Source: Paenibacillus sp. FSL H8-0048 (GTDB lineage Bacteria > Bacillota > Bacilli > Paenibacillales > Paenibacillaceae). From it: DNA of 64,000 nt. The stretch spans positions 6,138,001-6,202,000 of the forward strand of contig NZ_JBBODF010000001.1 in assembly GCF_038002825.1 (NCBI RefSeq), in the 5' to 3' direction. Below are positions 8,190 to 16,912 of the stretch, piece by piece (within the stretch, counting starts at the first letter, position 1; every line of letters begins with the position of its first letter). The position numbers were made by a program, and so were the translations under genes. A model generated the notes under the pieces. That model searched no databases, was not told the DNA's origin, and was given only the letters and a program-made list of their open reading frames with translations.

Positions 8190-8812
8190 TTCGCGTAGGC
8201 GGATTGTATGCTGTTTTTGACATACATTGGGCCTGATACCTTCGCGTAGGCGGATTGTATGCTGTTTTTGACATACATTGGGTCTGATACCTTCGCGCAA
8301 GCAGAATGTATGCTGTTTTTGACATACATTGGGTCTGATACCTTCGCGTAGGCGGATTGTATGCTGTTTTTGACATACATTGGGTCTGATACTTTCGCGT
8401 AGGCAGATTGTATGCTGTTTTTGACATACATTGGGCCTGATACCTTCGCGTAGGCGGATTGTATGCTGTTTTTGACATACATTGGGTCTGATACCTTCGC
8501 GCAAGCAGAATGTATGCTGTTTTTGACATACATTGGGTCTGATACCTTCGCGTAGGCGGATTGTATGCTGTTTTTGACATACATTGGGCCTGATTACCTT
8601 CGCGTAAGCAGAATGTATGCTGTTTTTGACATACATTGGGCCTGATTACCTTCGCGCAAGCAGAATGTATGCTGTTTTTGACATACATTGGGTCTGATAC
8701 CTTCGCGTAGGCGGATTGTATGCTGTTTTTGACATACATTGGGTCTGATACCTTCGCGTAGGCGGATTGTATGCTGTTTTTGACATACATCGGGCCTGGT
8801 TACTTTCGTGCA
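8190..8812. repeat. Tandem array, 12 copies of a 51-bp hairpin unit
   Basis: Units begin at 8190, 8241, 8292, 8343, 8394, 8445, 8496, 8547, 8599, 8651, 8702 and 8753. The step is 51 bp except two 52-bp steps caused by one extra T. A degenerate thirteenth unit starts near 8804. Each unit holds a 22-nt imperfect palindrome (arms TGTATG and CATACA around CTGTTTTTGA; first copy 8205-8226) plus a 29-nt linker. The linker has two main versions, GTAGGCGGAT and GCAAGCAGAA, and hybrids. All three minus-strand frames stay open because 51 is divisible by three, which gives spurious 17-residue repeat proteins. There is no ribosome site. I regard the array as non-coding. Confidence 0.92.
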
Positions 8813-8976
8813 GCAGCCGTCACCGGATTTCTCCCGCGAAAAGTGGCTGAATCTTGGGAATCTGGGACAAAAGCGGCTGGAAGGCCAACTATTCTCTGGA
8901 GACACGGCCATCCCAATACAGAACAAATCCCAAGTACAATCTATATAAAATCCACAACGAACTGGAGGAAGCAGGA

Positions 8977-9747
8977 ATGTCGCTGACCTATGAAGAACGC
9001 AAGCACACGATTCTCGCCCAGCTGGAGCTTGCGGGGAAGGTGCAGGTGCATTCTCTCGCGGAGCGGTTCGGGGTGACGACGGAGACGATCCGGCGCGATC
9101 TGGACCGGCTGGAGAAGGAGGGGCGGCTGCGCAAGGTGTACGGGGGAGCGGTACGAATCCGCTCGGAGAATCATGAGCCGACGTTCATGAAGCGCGCGCA
9201 GATGCATCTCCAGGACAAGCAGGCCATCGGCAGGCTGGCCGCCTCACTCATTCAGGACGGCGAGACGGTCATCCTCGACAACGGGACAACGACCCTTGAG
9301 ATCATGCGCGCGCTGAAGGACCGTACACAGGTGACGGTGATTACGAACTCTGTCCCCGTGCTGAATTGTGCGCTGGAGCAGTTTGCGGGGAGGGTTATTT
9401 TTGCCGGGGGAGAGGTGAATGCAGGGTATCAGGCAGCAGTAGGGGGAACCGCCCATGATCTGCTCGGCCAGTTCAAGGTGAATAAGGCATTCATCTCGGC
9501 CGGAGGGATCTCGCTCTCGGAGGGAATTACCGACTATCACTTGGAGGAAGCTCTCATCTCCCGCAAAATGATGGAACGGGCCGAGGAATCCATTCTGGTC
9601 GCGGATCATTCCAAATTCGGCATCACTACCTTTGCCCAGATCGCCCCGCTAGAGCATATCTCCATGGTGCTGACCGACAGCGGCTGCTCTGCGGAATGGA
9701 AGGATACCTTCGCCAGGCTGGATATCGAGCTGCTGACCGGGGCGTAA
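8977..9747 (+). CDS. DeoR-family transcriptional regulator
   Basis: The 256-residue protein has an N-terminal DeoR winged helix (residues 4-58, with VHSLAERFGVTTETIRRDLDRLEKEGRLRKVYGG). It is followed by the sugar-phosphate sensor domain (about 75-235, ILDNGTTTLEIMRAL and ITDYHLEEALISRKMM). Such proteins repress sugar or nucleoside catabolic genes until a phosphorylated intermediate binds. The start at 8977 is set by GGAGG at 8964-8968; a longer frame from 8854 lacks a ribosome site and family sequence. The gene stands alone, between the repeat array and a convergent glycosidase, so its target is not evident. Confidence 0.88.
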   Translation: MSLTYEERKHTILAQLELAGKVQVHSLAERFGVTTETIRRDLDRLEKEGRLRKVYGGAVRIRSENHEPTFMKRAQMHLQDKQAIGRLAASLIQDGETVILDNGTTTLEIMRALKDRTQVTVITNSVPVLNCALEQFAGRVIFAGGEVNAGYQAAVGGTAHDLLGQFKVNKAFISAGGISLSEGITDYHLEEALISRKMMERAEESILVADHSKFGITTFAQIAPLEHISMVLTDSGCSAEWKDTFARLDIELLTGA

Positions 9748-9948
9748 TGCAGAGCACAGGCTTGCACTTCCCGCTTAAACAGCGGAGAGAACGAAATGAC
9801 CCGCGGAAAAGCGTCAGCGGTCGCCTTGGTCTCCGGATTTTCACCGAATAGGGGAATGAAAAAAATTCTTACGAGGACAGCGATTGTAACAACGTTTCGT
9901 CCGCGGAGCGTCCTCACCTTGCGCAAACGTCCATCCAACTCCAAAACA

Positions 9949-9988
9949 AGGGGTGTCCCAGCCATTTTATGGCTTACGGGACACCCCT
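9949..9988. terminator. Terminator between deoR-like gene and GH3 gene
   Basis: A perfect 11-bp stem (AGGGGTGTCCC with GGGACACCCCT) encloses an 18-base loop between convergent genes. The 200 bases before it (9748-9948) show no gene or repeat that I recognise. Confidence 0.8.
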
Positions 9989-10016
9989 ATTTATTATGTC
10001 TAATGGGTTAGTATAA

Positions 10017-12182
10017 TCAGCCGATCCAGATCCGCTGCGTGCTATGATCGCCAGAGTTTGCACCAAGCATAATGTCGAAGTCTCCTGGCTCGAACACGAG
10101 CTGATCCTCCTGGCCGTAGAACATGAGCATGTCTCTGGTGATCTCGAAGGATACCGTCTGCTTCTCATGCGGGGCAAGGGTAACCTGCTTGAAGCCCTTC
10201 AGCTCCTTGCCGGGACGGACCACACTTGCGGTAACATCGCGGATATAGAGCTGAACGGTCTCCTTGCCGGTAACCTCCGAGGTGTTCTCCACCTGGATAG
10301 AGGCCAGTACCTTGCCGTCTGCCGCAGCTTCTACAGTGAAGCCGCTGTAAGCAAAGGTGGAATAGCTAAGGCCATAGCCGAAGCAGAACAGCGGATCATT
10401 CGGAATATCCAGATAGCGGGTTACATAACGCACATTTGGATACTGCGGATCATAAGGGCGTCCCGTCTGATAAGCGTTATAGTACACCGGAATCTGTCCC
10501 ACAGAGTAAGGGAAGCTCATGGAGAGGCGTCCGGACGGGTTATAATCTCCGAACAGCACATCTGCAATGGAATTTCCCGACTCGGTGCCGAGGAACCAGG
10601 CCTGTACCAGCGCGTCGCTTGACGCGAGCACTGGCGCAAGCTCCAGCGGACGTCCGCTGAACACAATGGTAACCACCGGCTTACCGGCCTCCTTGAGGCG
10701 GTGAATCAGCTTCTCCTGATTGGCGGACAGCCGCAGGCTGGCCTTGCTGCCGCCTTCCCCGGTATCCTGCTGATTCTCGCCGACTGCGGCAAGAATCACA
10801 TCACAGTCCTTCAACTGCTCGTAAGCCGCTTCGGAAGCATCCTCCACATCGAATACACCCTCCAGCATGCTTCCCAGCTCGCCTGTCATTGCTGTGAGCA
10901 GGTCTGCTGCCGGGATTTTACCGGTGATGCCGGTGTAGAGGGAGACTGCCGGGTCTTTCTCCGTACCGGCCCAGCCGCCAAGAACATTGATCGAGGTAGC
11001 GAAGGGACCGGCGAGGCCGATTTTCATCCCGCGCGTAAGCGGCAGGACTCCGCCTTCGTTCTTCAGCAGAACGATTGAGCGGGCGCCCATCTCACGTGCC
11101 GCCTGAAGATGCTCGGGACTTGGCTTATCGGCTTCATCAGCTACAGGGTCGGCATCCTTGAACGGATTGTCGAACAGGCCGAGGGCATCCTTAAGCTCCA
11201 GTACCCGCGTAACCGCTTCGTCGATCAGGCGGAGGTCGAGAAGACCTTCCTCGACAAGCGAAGCAGCGTGGTTCAGATAGTGGGTGGACATCATTTCGAT
11301 ATCCAGTCCCGCTACCAGGCTCTTCAGAGCGGCTTCACGTCCGTCTTGCGCTGCGCCGTGGGGCACCAGCTCGTTCACGGAGTTGAAGTCGGCGATGGTG
11401 ACGCCATCGAAGCCCCATTCCTCGCGGAGAATACCGCGCAGGAGCTTGCTGTTGCCGCTGGACGGAATGCGGTCAATGGTATTGAACGCCGCCATCACCA
11501 TAGCGACACCGGCATCTACTGCCGCCTTGTAGGCTGGCAGATAGAATTCGCGGAGCACGCCGGTGGACATGTCCACCGTGTTATATTCACGGCCGCCTTC
11601 CGGCGCGCCGTAGCCGGCGAAATGCTTCACGCAGGCAGCGATCCGGCCCGGCTCCTTCAGATCCTTGCCCTGGTAGCCCCGGACCATACTCTCGGTCACC
11701 CGGGCGTTCAGGTAAGGGTCCTCACCGGAGGTCTCCATGACCCGGCCCCAGCGCGGATCGCGCACGAGGTCGGTCATCGGAGAGAAGGTGAGGTGAATGC
11801 CGGCGGCAGCGCTCTCCCGCGCAGCTACCTCAGCGAACTGCTCGCAGGCATCGAGATCGAAGGAACAGCCCATAGCGAGCGGAATCGGCAGAATGGTCCG
11901 GTAGCCGTGAATGACATCGGCCATGAAGAGGAGCGGGATCTTCAGGCGGCTGGATTCCAGATGCCGGGTCTGCAGCTCAATGACGTTCCGTGCGCCGATG
12001 CCGTTCAGAACGCTTCCTATGCTTTTGATCACCTGCGGCTCGATATTAAGCTCTTTGAATGGACCCGTCAAATCCACGGTATCATCCAGACCCCAATAGT
12101 ATGGACCAAGCTGGGTAAGCTGGGCTAACTTCTCGTCTAGTGTCATATCGTTCACGAGATCCTGGATAAACGGTTTAGTCAT
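10017..12182 (-). CDS. GH3 beta-glucosidase
   Basis: The 721-residue cytoplasmic enzyme (no signal peptide) matches glycoside hydrolase family 3. A TIM-barrel domain (about 1-330) contains SPMTDLVRDPRWGRVMETSGEDP, the KHFAGYG substrate motif and the nucleophile Asp265 in GVTIADF. An alpha/beta sandwich (about 370-570) and a C-terminal fibronectin-III-like domain (about 620-715) follow. Such enzymes release glucose from beta-linked oligosaccharides. It lies 29 bp downstream of the GH94 phosphorylase with AAGGAG before its ATG, so the two are co-transcribed. By analogy with the Listeria innocua lin1839-lin1840 pair, the expected substrate is sophorose or other short 1,2-beta-glucosides. That specificity is inferred from context. 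Confidence 0.9.
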   Translation of the reverse strand: MTKPFIQDLVNDMTLDEKLAQLTQLGPYYWGLDDTVDLTGPFKELNIEPQVIKSIGSVLNGIGARNVIELQTRHLESSRLKIPLLFMADVIHGYRTILPIPLAMGCSFDLDACEQFAEVAARESAAAGIHLTFSPMTDLVRDPRWGRVMETSGEDPYLNARVTESMVRGYQGKDLKEPGRIAACVKHFAGYGAPEGGREYNTVDMSTGVLREFYLPAYKAAVDAGVAMVMAAFNTIDRIPSSGNSKLLRGILREEWGFDGVTIADFNSVNELVPHGAAQDGREAALKSLVAGLDIEMMSTHYLNHAASLVEEGLLDLRLIDEAVTRVLELKDALGLFDNPFKDADPVADEADKPSPEHLQAAREMGARSIVLLKNEGGVLPLTRGMKIGLAGPFATSINVLGGWAGTEKDPAVSLYTGITGKIPAADLLTAMTGELGSMLEGVFDVEDASEAAYEQLKDCDVILAAVGENQQDTGEGGSKASLRLSANQEKLIHRLKEAGKPVVTIVFSGRPLELAPVLASSDALVQAWFLGTESGNSIADVLFGDYNPSGRLSMSFPYSVGQIPVYYNAYQTGRPYDPQYPNVRYVTRYLDIPNDPLFCFGYGLSYSTFAYSGFTVEAAADGKVLASIQVENTSEVTGKETVQLYIRDVTASVVRPGKELKGFKQVTLAPHEKQTVSFEITRDMLMFYGQEDQLVFEPGDFDIMLGANSGDHSTQRIWIG

Positions 12183-12211
12183 GGCTAACTCCTTCGTAAG
12201 CGTACTGAAAG

Positions 12212-15200
12212 TTATTGTGTTACATAGAGATGCAGCTCATCGCCGGGCAGGCTCAGCAGGTGATTCTTGGCAATGCTTACCGCGCCCGGGCGGTATGGAT
12301 TCGGCAGAACCTGGCCGGTAACAGCAACGCCTGCTGCATGCACTTCCGGGGTGAGGGCCTCACCTGCGCTGATGTGATAGACGAAGGTCATCTTCTTGCC
12401 GAAGCACTCATAAGTGAAGCGCAGGCCGTCAAGGCTGGCCGGAAGGACTGGATCGATAATCAGCTCTTCTTCACTGAAGCGGATACCCAGAACGGCTGAG
12501 ATCAGCTGATTGAGATAGATCCCTGGACCGCTGGAATACAGCCGCCAGCCGCCCTTCACTTCTACGCTGCCGTCACGCAGCTGGTTGAAGTTCTCCTGAT
12601 AGCTGTAACGGTCAGGGAAGTCGCCGTCCGAGCTGCTGAAGTACATGTTGCTCTGGCGCAGCTGGGCATTTGGCACGCTCTGCCGGATGTTGATCGGGTT
12701 GATCTGGAACAGGCCGTCCCAGGCCCGCTTCGCTTCGCCCAGCTTGGCGGAAGCTTCGATATAGCGGATATGGGCATGTACATATTGCAGGCTGATCTCG
12801 CGTCCCACGCTGGCTGCTTGCTCTGCACGGCGGAAGATGGTGCTTACGCCGCCTTCATAGCGGGCAGGACGGTCCATAAGACGCACGCCGTCCGGGCAGT
12901 TCAGGTGTTCATCGATCAAGCGCAGATTGGCTGCCGCTTGCTCCGGCGTAACCAGCTCGGCAATAATGCTGCGGGTCATCGGCAATAACCTGTAATGAAT
13001 GCCGGTCTGCTGATCCAGCGGATGAAGCATATAATCAATGCTGCCGTCCTCCTGGAAGTAAGCGAAGCCGGCGATCACGCCGTCTTTGATCAGGAGGGTC
13101 CGGAATGATTCCTTCATCTCTTCAGCCATAGCTGCCAGGCTGGCGGAGAATTCAGGATCGGCGGAAGTCACCTGGGACAGATTGCGGATCACCTGGAAGG
13201 CGAGCGCGACCGTCCATGCGCTGACCAGCTTGGTCTTGAGCGCTTCATTGGCTGGCTGCAGGGTGTCATCCCAGTCGCCGCCGGCATAGTTGATCAGAGC
13301 AGTGCCCGGTATGAAGCGTTCACGGATGGTCTCTACGGCAGCCTTCACATGCTCAAGGACAGTCTCGGTCTGCTGGCTTGGCTGAGCGTTCGCCAGATGG
13401 TGATAGCCGATTTCTTCGGTAAGAATCGCGTAGTCTCCGGTAGCCATGATGTAATCGCTGATGCATTTCAGCGGCCAGAGTACAACGTCGCCATGCCATT
13501 CATGGGCCTGAACCGGATGCTGGTCGAACATGAACCATTGCGGCCATTCCTTGCTCTCCCACAGCTGATGCGAATAGATCTTCAGCAGAACATTGCGGGC
13601 CAGCTCATAATGCTGGGTCATCAGGAAGTACTCCATTGGCCCCTGGCAGACATCGCGTGTCCCCCAGGCTGCTCCGCCCGGCTGTTCAAGGCCATGCGGC
13701 ATGATGAAGTGGGTCATCGCATTATGGGTGTACCACCATGCCGTTTCATTCAGAATATCGATCCGTGACTGCTCGGCTCCATCCAGCTCAAGCTGGAAGC
13801 CGGAAGTGAACGAAGCGTAGAATTCGTTATACTGTGCCTGCTCCTTCTCCAGTGTGTAAGGGGCCGTCAGAGGAAGAGCCTCTGCTGCTGTAAGTCTGCC
13901 CTGAAGCACGAGCTGGAAGCCGGAAGACTGCGTTACCGACAAGGTAAGCAGAGTGCCGTTGCGCGGCTGTCTGTCGGCATAGAACATCCGGTCGTCACTA
14001 TACGTATAGGAAGTTCCCGGCAGCTGGATATCGAAATGCAGGCCCGGATAAGGAAGCTTCTGAAGCAATGCTTCATCAGGAAGCAGCTGCAGGATGCCGT
14101 CCTTCTCTTCCACCCGTACCGGATGCTGGAATTCATGCTCGCCCATGACCAGCTGGTTCGTGATCAGATAATCGTAGGATCTGCCCAGCTTCGACTGAAC
14201 CTGAAGGGCAACATCCGGCTGGCCTGCTGCGGCAATTGAGGTAACGGTCAGTACATCATCCTCAAGCTGATAGTGCCATTTCGCAAAATTCACGCCCATC
14301 TCGTAAGCCGCCGGCAGTGTAAGAATCCGGTAGACCCCGTCCATGCGGACATAGATCCGCTGACCGCTGTTGCGCTGAATATTCAGCAGGCCGCGCGGCG
14401 TGGAGAGCCCTTTATGGAAGGAGGTATTCCCCACTACAGTCTGCCCGTTGAAGATACCGTACATATAGTTAGTGGAGGAGATCAGGTTGTTGTCTACCTG
14501 CTTGTCGCCCAGCAGCGAGGTGATGATATGGCCATGCGGACGTTCCACCAGCAGCTCCTTAGGCTGCAGAACCACATGGACATGCCCGTCAGTGAAGAAG
14601 GAGAGCAGCTGGCCGTTCTCTATTTCCTCAAGCTTCCGGTTAGGGAAGGCAGCATCGATCTCGGCCTGTGACCACTGCGCGGAGACATAAGGCTTGCCGA
14701 TATCGCCACTCAGTAGAGGGACATCCCGGCTTGGCACGGCTTCCTTGCCGCTCCAGTCGATCTCTGCGTAAGCTGCCTGCAGCTCAGCCTGGAATTCGAG
14801 CTCAGTTACAGCAGCGGGATGATTCGGGCGGTATAGGCCGTAGAAGGCGAATTCTACCGGAGCCGACAGGACCATAGTCTCGGTCTGGAGTGCGGTATAA
14901 GCCAGCTCGTATTGATAGTTACGGTTCTGCAGATTGCCGTTAAGCGCTTCAGGCACATAGCTGCCTTTATAGGAAATGCCGAAGAACTGCATACCATCTG
15001 TGGAATAGCCTACAGCCCGTGAGCCGACTACACCCTGCTGGAGATACGGGAATTCTGTTCCCTGCGGCTGGTTCTGGCGCGAGCATACAGCATAGCCCTG
15101 CGGGCCTTCCCAGATGCTGTGATCCAGATACTGGCTCATGTAGAGCTCATTGGCGAGAATGCCGCCTTTCTCTGCAATGCCGACATCCTGGCCGTACACT

Positions 15201-15562
15201 ACATCTACAGTCTCGCCGTTGCCGGAGAGCTGAAGCTGCCAGAACCAGATGCCGTCATTGGCCGGTGCGAAGGTAACGCGGTAGCTGATTGCTTCTATAG
15301 AACCTTCAAAAATCAGTTTGTCATCGGTACGGGACAGCTTGGAGCCCGACTGAATACCCAGCAGCGGATAGCTCTGGATTCCTTGCTCCGTATATACGCG
15401 CAGATAGATATTATTGGAAGAGCCTTCTGCCGGATTACCCTGGAACAGATTAATAAGAGTGGAGCCCTGCGTGAATTCAAAAATATCTCCTGTAGGCAGG
15501 AATGTATACGACAGGTCATCCCGGGTTAAGGTAATCATGTTCATTTGTTGTTTGAATATCAT
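12212..15562 (-). CDS. GH94 phosphorylase, probably 1,2-beta-oligoglucan type
   Basis: The 1116-residue protein matches the GH94 phosphorylase family. An N-terminal beta-sandwich precedes an (alpha/alpha)6 catalytic barrel (about 580-1010). The GGDWDD segment near residues 761-766 supplies the general acid Asp, and WGTRDVCQGPMEY and QWFMFD are family-like. Its length is close to the 1,2-beta-oligoglucan phosphorylases (about 1110 residues) rather than cellobiose phosphorylase (about 800) or the very large cyclic glucan enzymes. Such enzymes use phosphate to cut sophoro-oligosaccharides into alpha-glucose 1-phosphate and a shorter chain. There is no signal peptide. It heads the leftward arm of the sugar locus, with its promoter and operator in the divergent region. 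Confidence 0.85.
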   Translation of the reverse strand: MIFKQQMNMITLTRDDLSYTFLPTGDIFEFTQGSTLINLFQGNPAEGSSNNIYLRVYTEQGIQSYPLLGIQSGSKLSRTDDKLIFEGSIEAISYRVTFAPANDGIWFWQLQLSGNGETVDVVYGQDVGIAEKGGILANELYMSQYLDHSIWEGPQGYAVCSRQNQPQGTEFPYLQQGVVGSRAVGYSTDGMQFFGISYKGSYVPEALNGNLQNRNYQYELAYTALQTETMVLSAPVEFAFYGLYRPNHPAAVTELEFQAELQAAYAEIDWSGKEAVPSRDVPLLSGDIGKPYVSAQWSQAEIDAAFPNRKLEEIENGQLLSFFTDGHVHVVLQPKELLVERPHGHIITSLLGDKQVDNNLISSTNYMYGIFNGQTVVGNTSFHKGLSTPRGLLNIQRNSGQRIYVRMDGVYRILTLPAAYEMGVNFAKWHYQLEDDVLTVTSIAAAGQPDVALQVQSKLGRSYDYLITNQLVMGEHEFQHPVRVEEKDGILQLLPDEALLQKLPYPGLHFDIQLPGTSYTYSDDRMFYADRQPRNGTLLTLSVTQSSGFQLVLQGRLTAAEALPLTAPYTLEKEQAQYNEFYASFTSGFQLELDGAEQSRIDILNETAWWYTHNAMTHFIMPHGLEQPGGAAWGTRDVCQGPMEYFLMTQHYELARNVLLKIYSHQLWESKEWPQWFMFDQHPVQAHEWHGDVVLWPLKCISDYIMATGDYAILTEEIGYHHLANAQPSQQTETVLEHVKAAVETIRERFIPGTALINYAGGDWDDTLQPANEALKTKLVSAWTVALAFQVIRNLSQVTSADPEFSASLAAMAEEMKESFRTLLIKDGVIAGFAYFQEDGSIDYMLHPLDQQTGIHYRLLPMTRSIIAELVTPEQAAANLRLIDEHLNCPDGVRLMDRPARYEGGVSTIFRRAEQAASVGREISLQYVHAHIRYIEASAKLGEAKRAWDGLFQINPINIRQSVPNAQLRQSNMYFSSSDGDFPDRYSYQENFNQLRDGSVEVKGGWRLYSSGPGIYLNQLISAVLGIRFSEEELIIDPVLPASLDGLRFTYECFGKKMTFVYHISAGEALTPEVHAAGVAVTGQVLPNPYRPGAVSIAKNHLLSLPGDELHLYVTQ

Positions 15563-15673
15563 ATCGAGCCTCGCTTTCCAGTGCTTAAGTTAGGACATGA
15601 AATCGATCAGAACGGGGGAATTCATCATCAGATGTCACAAAAAAAGGGCTGACATGTCCATGTAAAGAATAAA

Positions 15674-15687
15674 TAGAAACGTTTCCA
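15674..15687. promoter_or_regulatory. LacI-type operator 1
   Basis: TAGAAACGTTTCCA has a palindromic GAAACGTTTC core typical of LacI-family operators. It lies just downstream of the leftward promoter and is the exact reverse complement of operator 2 at 15874-15887. Confidence 0.78.
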
Positions 15688-15703
15688 TAGGCGATACATT
15701 TCG

Positions 15704-15732
15704 AGTTTAGACTTTTGACCGAAAAAAGTCAA
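15704..15732 (-). promoter_or_regulatory. Leftward sigma-A promoter for the GH94-GH3 operon
   Basis: On the minus strand, TTGACT (15727-15732) and TAAACT (15704-15709) are separated by 17 bp. Transcription would start near 15697 and run straight into operator 1. Confidence 0.6.
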
Positions 15733-15815
15733 TTATCTATAAAAAAAACGCCTTTTTATCTATTATGATCGATGAAATGTAATTTTATTACTTGTTATTT
15801 AAAAATAAAAAATGT

Positions 15816-15845
15816 TTGACAGCGTATACAAGGAAGGAGTATGCT
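15816..15845 (+). promoter_or_regulatory. Rightward sigma-A promoter for the ABC uptake operon
   Basis: TTGACA (15816-15821) and TATGCT (15840-15845) are separated by 18 bp. The expected start near 15852 lies about 22 bp before operator 2, mirroring the leftward side. Confidence 0.62.
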
Positions 15846-15873
15846 CTGAGCAAGGGGAAACACAAAGAAATAA

Positions 15874-15887
15874 TGGAAACGTTTCTA
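15874..15887. promoter_or_regulatory. LacI-type operator 2
   Basis: TGGAAACGTTTCTA lies downstream of the rightward promoter, exactly 200 bp from operator 1 and in inverted orientation. It is probably bound by the LacI-family regulator encoded at 19526. A CcpA cre role is an alternative because the GAAACGTTTC core is similar. Confidence 0.78.
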
Positions 15888-15949
15888 TATGGACGAAAAG
15901 GGTTAATTAGTTGCAGTAGAATGCATTGTTCAATTTGGAGGTGGGTTCA

Positions 15950-16885
15950 TTGGCAAGATTTGTACAATCGGGCGGAAATGTTGTCCGGGAATTATTAAAG
16001 AACAAAGTGCTGTATCTCATGCTGCTGCCTGTCATTGTGTATTTTGCTGTGTTTCATTACGCGGTAATGCCTGGCGCTTACGTTGCATTCGTAGATTACA
16101 AGCTCAACAAAGGGATCTTCGGCAGTGACTTTATCGGACTCAAGAATTTCGAGTTCCTGATTCAGAACGGAGACCTCTGGAATATCACCAAGAATACTTT
16201 GCTCTACAATCTGGTGTTCCTTGCACTGGGTAACATCATCCAGATTGTATTTGCCATCATGCTGTCGGAGATTGCAGGCAAGTGGTTCAAGAAGATCTCC
16301 CAGTCGGTTATTCTGCTTCCGAACTTCATCTCGATGGTTATCGTCGGCGTGTTCGCGTATAACCTGTTCAATTTCAACTCCGGGTTTATCAATACGATGC
16401 TTGCCAGTACAGGCTTAGACAAGATTGAGTTCTACTCCGATGCTGGAATCTGGAAATACATCATTGTCGCGTTCAAGATCTGGGCAAGTACCGGTTACGG
16501 TATGATTGTCTATCTGGCAGCCATTACGGGGATTAACCATGATCTCTATGAAGCAGCCTATATGGACGGCGCCACTACCTGGCAGCGTATCCGTTATATG
16601 ACTCTGCCGATTCTGAAGCCAACCTTCATTCTGCTCCTCCTGTTCGGTATGGGCGGAATTCTCAAAGGCTCCTTCGACCTCTTCTACAATTTGATTGGAA
16701 CAAACTCCGTGCTGTATCCGCAGACGGATATTATAGATACGTATGTCTTCCGGTCGCTCGTGGGACAATTTAACTTCTCCATGGGTGCTGCTGTAGGCTT
16801 CTACCAATCCTTATTCGGTCTGGTTCTGGTGCTTGTCGTCAACTTTATTGTGCGCAAGGTTGAACCGGACAGCGCGTTGTTCTAA
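15950..16885 (+). CDS. ABC sugar transporter permease (LplB-like)
   Basis: The 311-residue membrane protein has six predicted helices and the inner-membrane permease motif EAAYMDGATTWQRIRYMTLPIL (about residues 203-224), which contacts the ATPase. It resembles the LplB/YtcP-type permeases that pair with large carbohydrate-binding lipoproteins. The TTG at 15950 is preferred because GGAGGTG sits at 15937-15943; an upstream in-frame TTG at 15926 lacks such a site. It is the first gene of the rightward uptake operon. No ATP-binding subunit is encoded here, so a shared MsmX-type ATPase elsewhere is expected. Confidence 0.87.
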   Translation: MARFVQSGGNVVRELLKNKVLYLMLLPVIVYFAVFHYAVMPGAYVAFVDYKLNKGIFGSDFIGLKNFEFLIQNGDLWNITKNTLLYNLVFLALGNIIQIVFAIMLSEIAGKWFKKISQSVILLPNFISMVIVGVFAYNLFNFNSGFINTMLASTGLDKIEFYSDAGIWKYIIVAFKIWASTGYGMIVYLAAITGINHDLYEAAYMDGATTWQRIRYMTLPILKPTFILLLLFGMGGILKGSFDLFYNLIGTNSVLYPQTDIIDTYVFRSLVGQFNFSMGAAVGFYQSLFGLVLVLVVNFIVRKVEPDSALF

Positions 16886-16912
16886 GACAAGATGAGAAAC
16901 AGGGGTGTTAAT

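Noticed and set aside
8190..8812. CRISPR array
   Set aside because: Linkers between the 22-nt cores are near-identical within the array rather than unique, there are no cas genes, and the period is shorter than normal for the repeat plus spacer.
8046..8926. Minus-strand ORFs of 110-202 residues with 17-residue repeats over the 8.2-kb array
   Set aside because: All three frames are open, none has a ribosome site, and the openness follows from the 51-bp stop-free unit. Treated as non-coding repeat.
9796..10011. 71-residue plus-strand ORF and opposed minus ORFs at 9606-9965
   Set aside because: They cross the terminator at 9949-9988 and lack ribosome sites or recognisable sequence.
13086..13768. 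Plus-strand ORFs opposite the GH94 gene
   Set aside because: They are short, overlap one another and have no start sites; the GH94 frame is continuous with catalytic motifs.
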